Of a DNA stretch of 64,000 nt, positions 62,154 to 64,000 are shown one piece after another (within the stretch, counting starts at the first letter, position 1; each line of letters opens with the position of its first letter). This stretch comes from Marinibacterium profundimaris (lineage in GTDB: Bacteria; Pseudomonadota; Alphaproteobacteria; Rhodobacterales; Rhodobacteraceae), in assembly GCF_002210095.1 (NCBI RefSeq), contig NZ_AQQR01000004.1, positions 372,001 to 436,000 on the forward strand, given 5' to 3'. The position numbers and the translations under genes are program-made. Below the pieces are notes generated by a model that was given only the letters and a program-made list of their open reading frames with translations, was not told the DNA's origin and searched no databases.

Positions 62154-64000
62154 TCACGATACGGCCGGGCACGACGATGACCTTCTTGGGCGTCCCGCCA
62201 TCCAGCGCCTTCTGCACGGCATCCATTTCCAGCGCCATCGCCTCGACCTCCGCCTTGTCGGCATCCTTGGCCACCTGGATCTCGGCCCGGCGCTTGCCGT
62301 TGACCTGCACCGGCAGGGTGACCGTATCCTCGACCAGGTATTTTTCCTCGGCCACCGGCCAGGGTGCGGTCACAATCATGCCCTCGCCGCCCTGCGCTTC
62401 CCAGATCGCTTCCGACAGGTGCGGGGTCATCGGCGCCATGAGCTGCGCGAGCGTCATGATGGCAAAGCGCTGCGCCTCTTTCCCGGCCTTCGATTTCGAC
62501 AGCAGGTTGGTGAAGGCGTAGAGCTTGGCGATGGCGGCGTTGAAGCCGAAGCTTTCGACGCCCTGGGTCACGTCGAAGATCGCCTTGTGGGTGGCGCGGA
62601 TCAGCTCCTCGTCGCCCTCGCCGCCCCCTTGCGGGTCCGTCTCGGCAATCTTCACCGACAGGGACCAGACGCGCGACAGGTGCTTCGACGCGGCCTCGGC
62701 GCCCGAGGCGGTCCATTCCACGTCACGCTCCGGCGGGCTGTCGGAGAGCACGAACCAGCGCGCCGTGTCGGCCCCGAAGGAGGAGATGATGTTGAGCGGA
62801 TCGACCACGTTGTTCTTCGACTTCGACATCTTGGCCGAGGGGATGATCTCGACCTCGGCGCCGCCGTCCTTGAGGAAGGCCTTGCCGTCGCGCAGGTCCA
62901 CGTCCTCGGGATAGTGATAGACCGGGCGGCCGTTGTCGCCCACGGATTGGTAGATCGCGTGGGTCACCATGCCTTGTGTGAAGAGCGCGTCGAAGGGTTC
63001 GCGCGCGCTTTCGGGCAGGTGGCCGGTCACGTTCATCGCGCGGGCGAAGAAGCGGGAATAGAGCAGGTGCAGAATCGCGTGCTCGATTCCGCCGATGTAC
63101 TGATCGACGTTCATCCAGTACTCGGCATCCGCCATGTTCGTCGGCGTATCAGCGCGCGGCGCGGTGAAGCGGGCGTAGTACCAGGAGCTGTCGACGAAGG
63201 TGTCCATCGTGTCCGTCTCGCGCTTCGCCGGGGCGCCGCATTTCGGGCAGGCCACGTCGCGCCAGTGCGGGTGCCGGTCCAGCGGGTTGCCCGGGATCGA
63301 GAAGTCGATCGGCTTGCCGTTGCCCTCATCATAGGGCAGCTGGACGGGCAGGTTTTCCTTCTTCTCGGGCACGACACCGCAGGTGTCGCAATGCACCACC
63401 GGGATCGGGCAGCCCCAGTAGCGCTGCCGCGAGAGGCCCCAGTCGCGCAGGCGGAAGTTGGTCACGCCCTTGCCCCAGCCCTGCGCCTCGGCAAAGTCGA
63501 TGGTGGCGTCGATCGCCTCCTGCCCGGTCGCCTCGTCCAGCCCTGCGAAATGGTCGACCCACTTCACCTTTTCGGTCTTGGGCGGCACGAAGGCCTCGGT
63601 CGCGACCGGCGTCGGGTTGTCGAGCGCGAAGAAGGTGTCCTTCACCGGCAGGTCGTATTTCCGGCAGAAATCGAGGTCGCGCTGGTCATGGGCCGGGCAG
63701 CCGAAGATGGCGCCGGTGCCGTAATCCATCAGGATGAAGTTCGCGATCCAGACCGGGAGTTCCCAGTCGGGGTTCAGGGGGTGCTTGACCTTCAGACCGC
63801 TATCCAGGCCCAGCTTCTCGGCCTTTTCCAGCGCCTCTTCGGTCGTGCCACCGCGGCGGCATTTCGCAACGAAGTCGGCGACTTCCGGATTCTCGGCCTC
63901 AAGCTGCTTGGCAATCGGGTGATCGGGCGAGATGCCGACGAAGGACGCTCCCATCAGCGTGTCGGGGCGGGTGGTATAGACCTCGATCTCGCCGCCGTCG
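62140..64000 (-). CDS. leuS: Leucyl-tRNA synthetase, C-terminal part (runs off the window)
   Basis: The last 620 codons of LeuRS; the 5' part lies beyond base 64000. The reading starts inside the CP1 editing domain with [13 protein letters not shown] (the conserved threonine-rich editing strand), then the SWYYARF connection near GDTDTF-like [10 protein letters not shown], the KMSKS loop as [11 protein letters not shown], and the anticodon-binding helical domain. It charges tRNA-Leu. First gene of leuS-lptE-holA. No frameshift is seen in the visible part. Confidence 0.97.
   Translation of the reverse strand, partial: DGGEIEVYTTRPDTLMGASFVGISPDHPIAKQLEAENPEVADFVAKCRRGGTTEEALEKAEKLGLDSGLKVKHPLNPDWELPVWIANFILMDYGTGAIFGCPAHDQRDLDFCRKYDLPVKDTFFALDNPTPVATEAFVPPKTEKVKWVDHFAGLDEATGQEAIDATIDFAEAQGWGKGVTNFRLRDWGLSRQRYWGCPIPVVHCDTCGVVPEKKENLPVQLPYDEGNGKPIDFSIPGNPLDRHPHWRDVACPKCGAPAKRETDTMDTFVDSSWYYARFTAPRADTPTNMADAEYWMNVDQYIGGIEHAILHLLYSRFFARAMNVTGHLPESAREPFDALFTQGMVTHAIYQSVGDNGRPVYHYPEDVDLRDGKAFLKDGGAEVEIIPSAKMSKSKNNVVDPLNIISSFGADTARWFVLSDSPPERDVEWTASGAEAASKHLSRVWSLSVKIAETDPQGGGEGDEELIRATHKAIFDVTQGVESFGFNAAIAKLYAFTNLLSKSKAGKEAQRFAIMTLAQLMAPMTPHLSEAIWEAQGGEGMIVTAPWPVAEEKYLVEDTVTLPVQVNGKRRAEIQVAKDADKAEVEAMALEMDAVQKALDGGTPKKVIVVPGRIVNVVV

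Overview
The window looks like chromosomal DNA of a marine-type alphaproteobacterium of the Rhodobacteraceae (Roseobacter group). The base composition is GC-rich. The ribosomal proteins, adenylate kinase with a four-Cys LID, the HspQ/SLT pair, the amidase-aminotransferase-ftsK-lolA block and the leuS-lptE-holA block all fit that family. The genus cannot be fixed from sequence alone. No rRNA, tRNA, CRISPR array, integrase, transposase or prophage gene was seen.

Layout. (1) 1-2952: a DegP/DegQ-type periplasmic protease on the minus strand, diverging from a small plus-strand operon (hydrophilic 79-residue protein, host-attachment protein, VOC protein) that has a GGAAC-N17-CGTT promoter match. 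(2) 2976-13431: the spc and alpha ribosomal operons on the minus strand, rpmC-rpsQ-rplN-rplX-rplE-rpsN-rpsH-rplF-rplR-rpsE-rpmD, then a terminator and a small non-ribosomal gene, then a new promoter and rplO-secY-adk-rpsM-rpsK-rpoA-rplQ. The S10 half (rpsJ to rplP) is absent, so the usual super-cluster is cut at rplP/rpmC. (3) 13.6-30.6 kb: housekeeping and accessory genes: phospholipase D, MarC, an AstE/AspA-type deacylase, an RTX-like gene broken by an in-frame TAG, a TIGR02466 oxygenase, a transglutaminase-like protein, a two-gene glucosylglycerate (compatible solute) pathway, a PHP phosphoesterase, a lone phnM, an MtfA-type peptidase, an alpha/beta hydrolase, a 1-Cys peroxiredoxin, an aldehyde dehydrogenase and an RluA-type pseudouridine synthase. 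(4) 30.7-40.2 kb: M20 amidohydrolase, RarD exporter, dimethylglycine/sarcosine dehydrogenase-type oxidoreductase, GFA protein, LysE exporter, a STAS plus HATPase partner-switching pair and a gamma-glutamyltransferase-family enzyme. (5) 40.3-53.4 kb: hspQ, SLT lipoprotein, lolA, ftsK, aminotransferase, amidase, ubiH-type hydroxylase, Trm112-like, LON-domain and YbbN-type proteins, and a PQQ-type sugar dehydrogenase. (6) 53.6-64 kb: small lipoprotein, a histidine kinase-Crp/Fnr-DUF6894 operon, exonuclease III, a PLP decarboxylase, HNH protein, TIGR03862 flavoprotein, GST, and holA-lptE-leuS (leuS runs off the end).

The most unusual structure lies between genes. Two families of short repeats each occur as pairs at four separate loci. 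One family (GTAGGGTGGG...CCCACC hairpins) sits inside the ribosomal operons and at other gene ends. The other (AGTATTTGG...GAAGACAGGG) has two subtypes that sit together at three of its four loci. There are also two copies of an 18-bp palindrome just past stop codons, a G16 tract followed by three stacked hairpins, and a hairpin that overlaps the Shine-Dalgarno of the histidine kinase operon. The GGAAC-N17-CGTT promoter and the stand-alone HisKA_2-type kinase next to a Crp regulator may hint at general-stress signalling, but this is inference.
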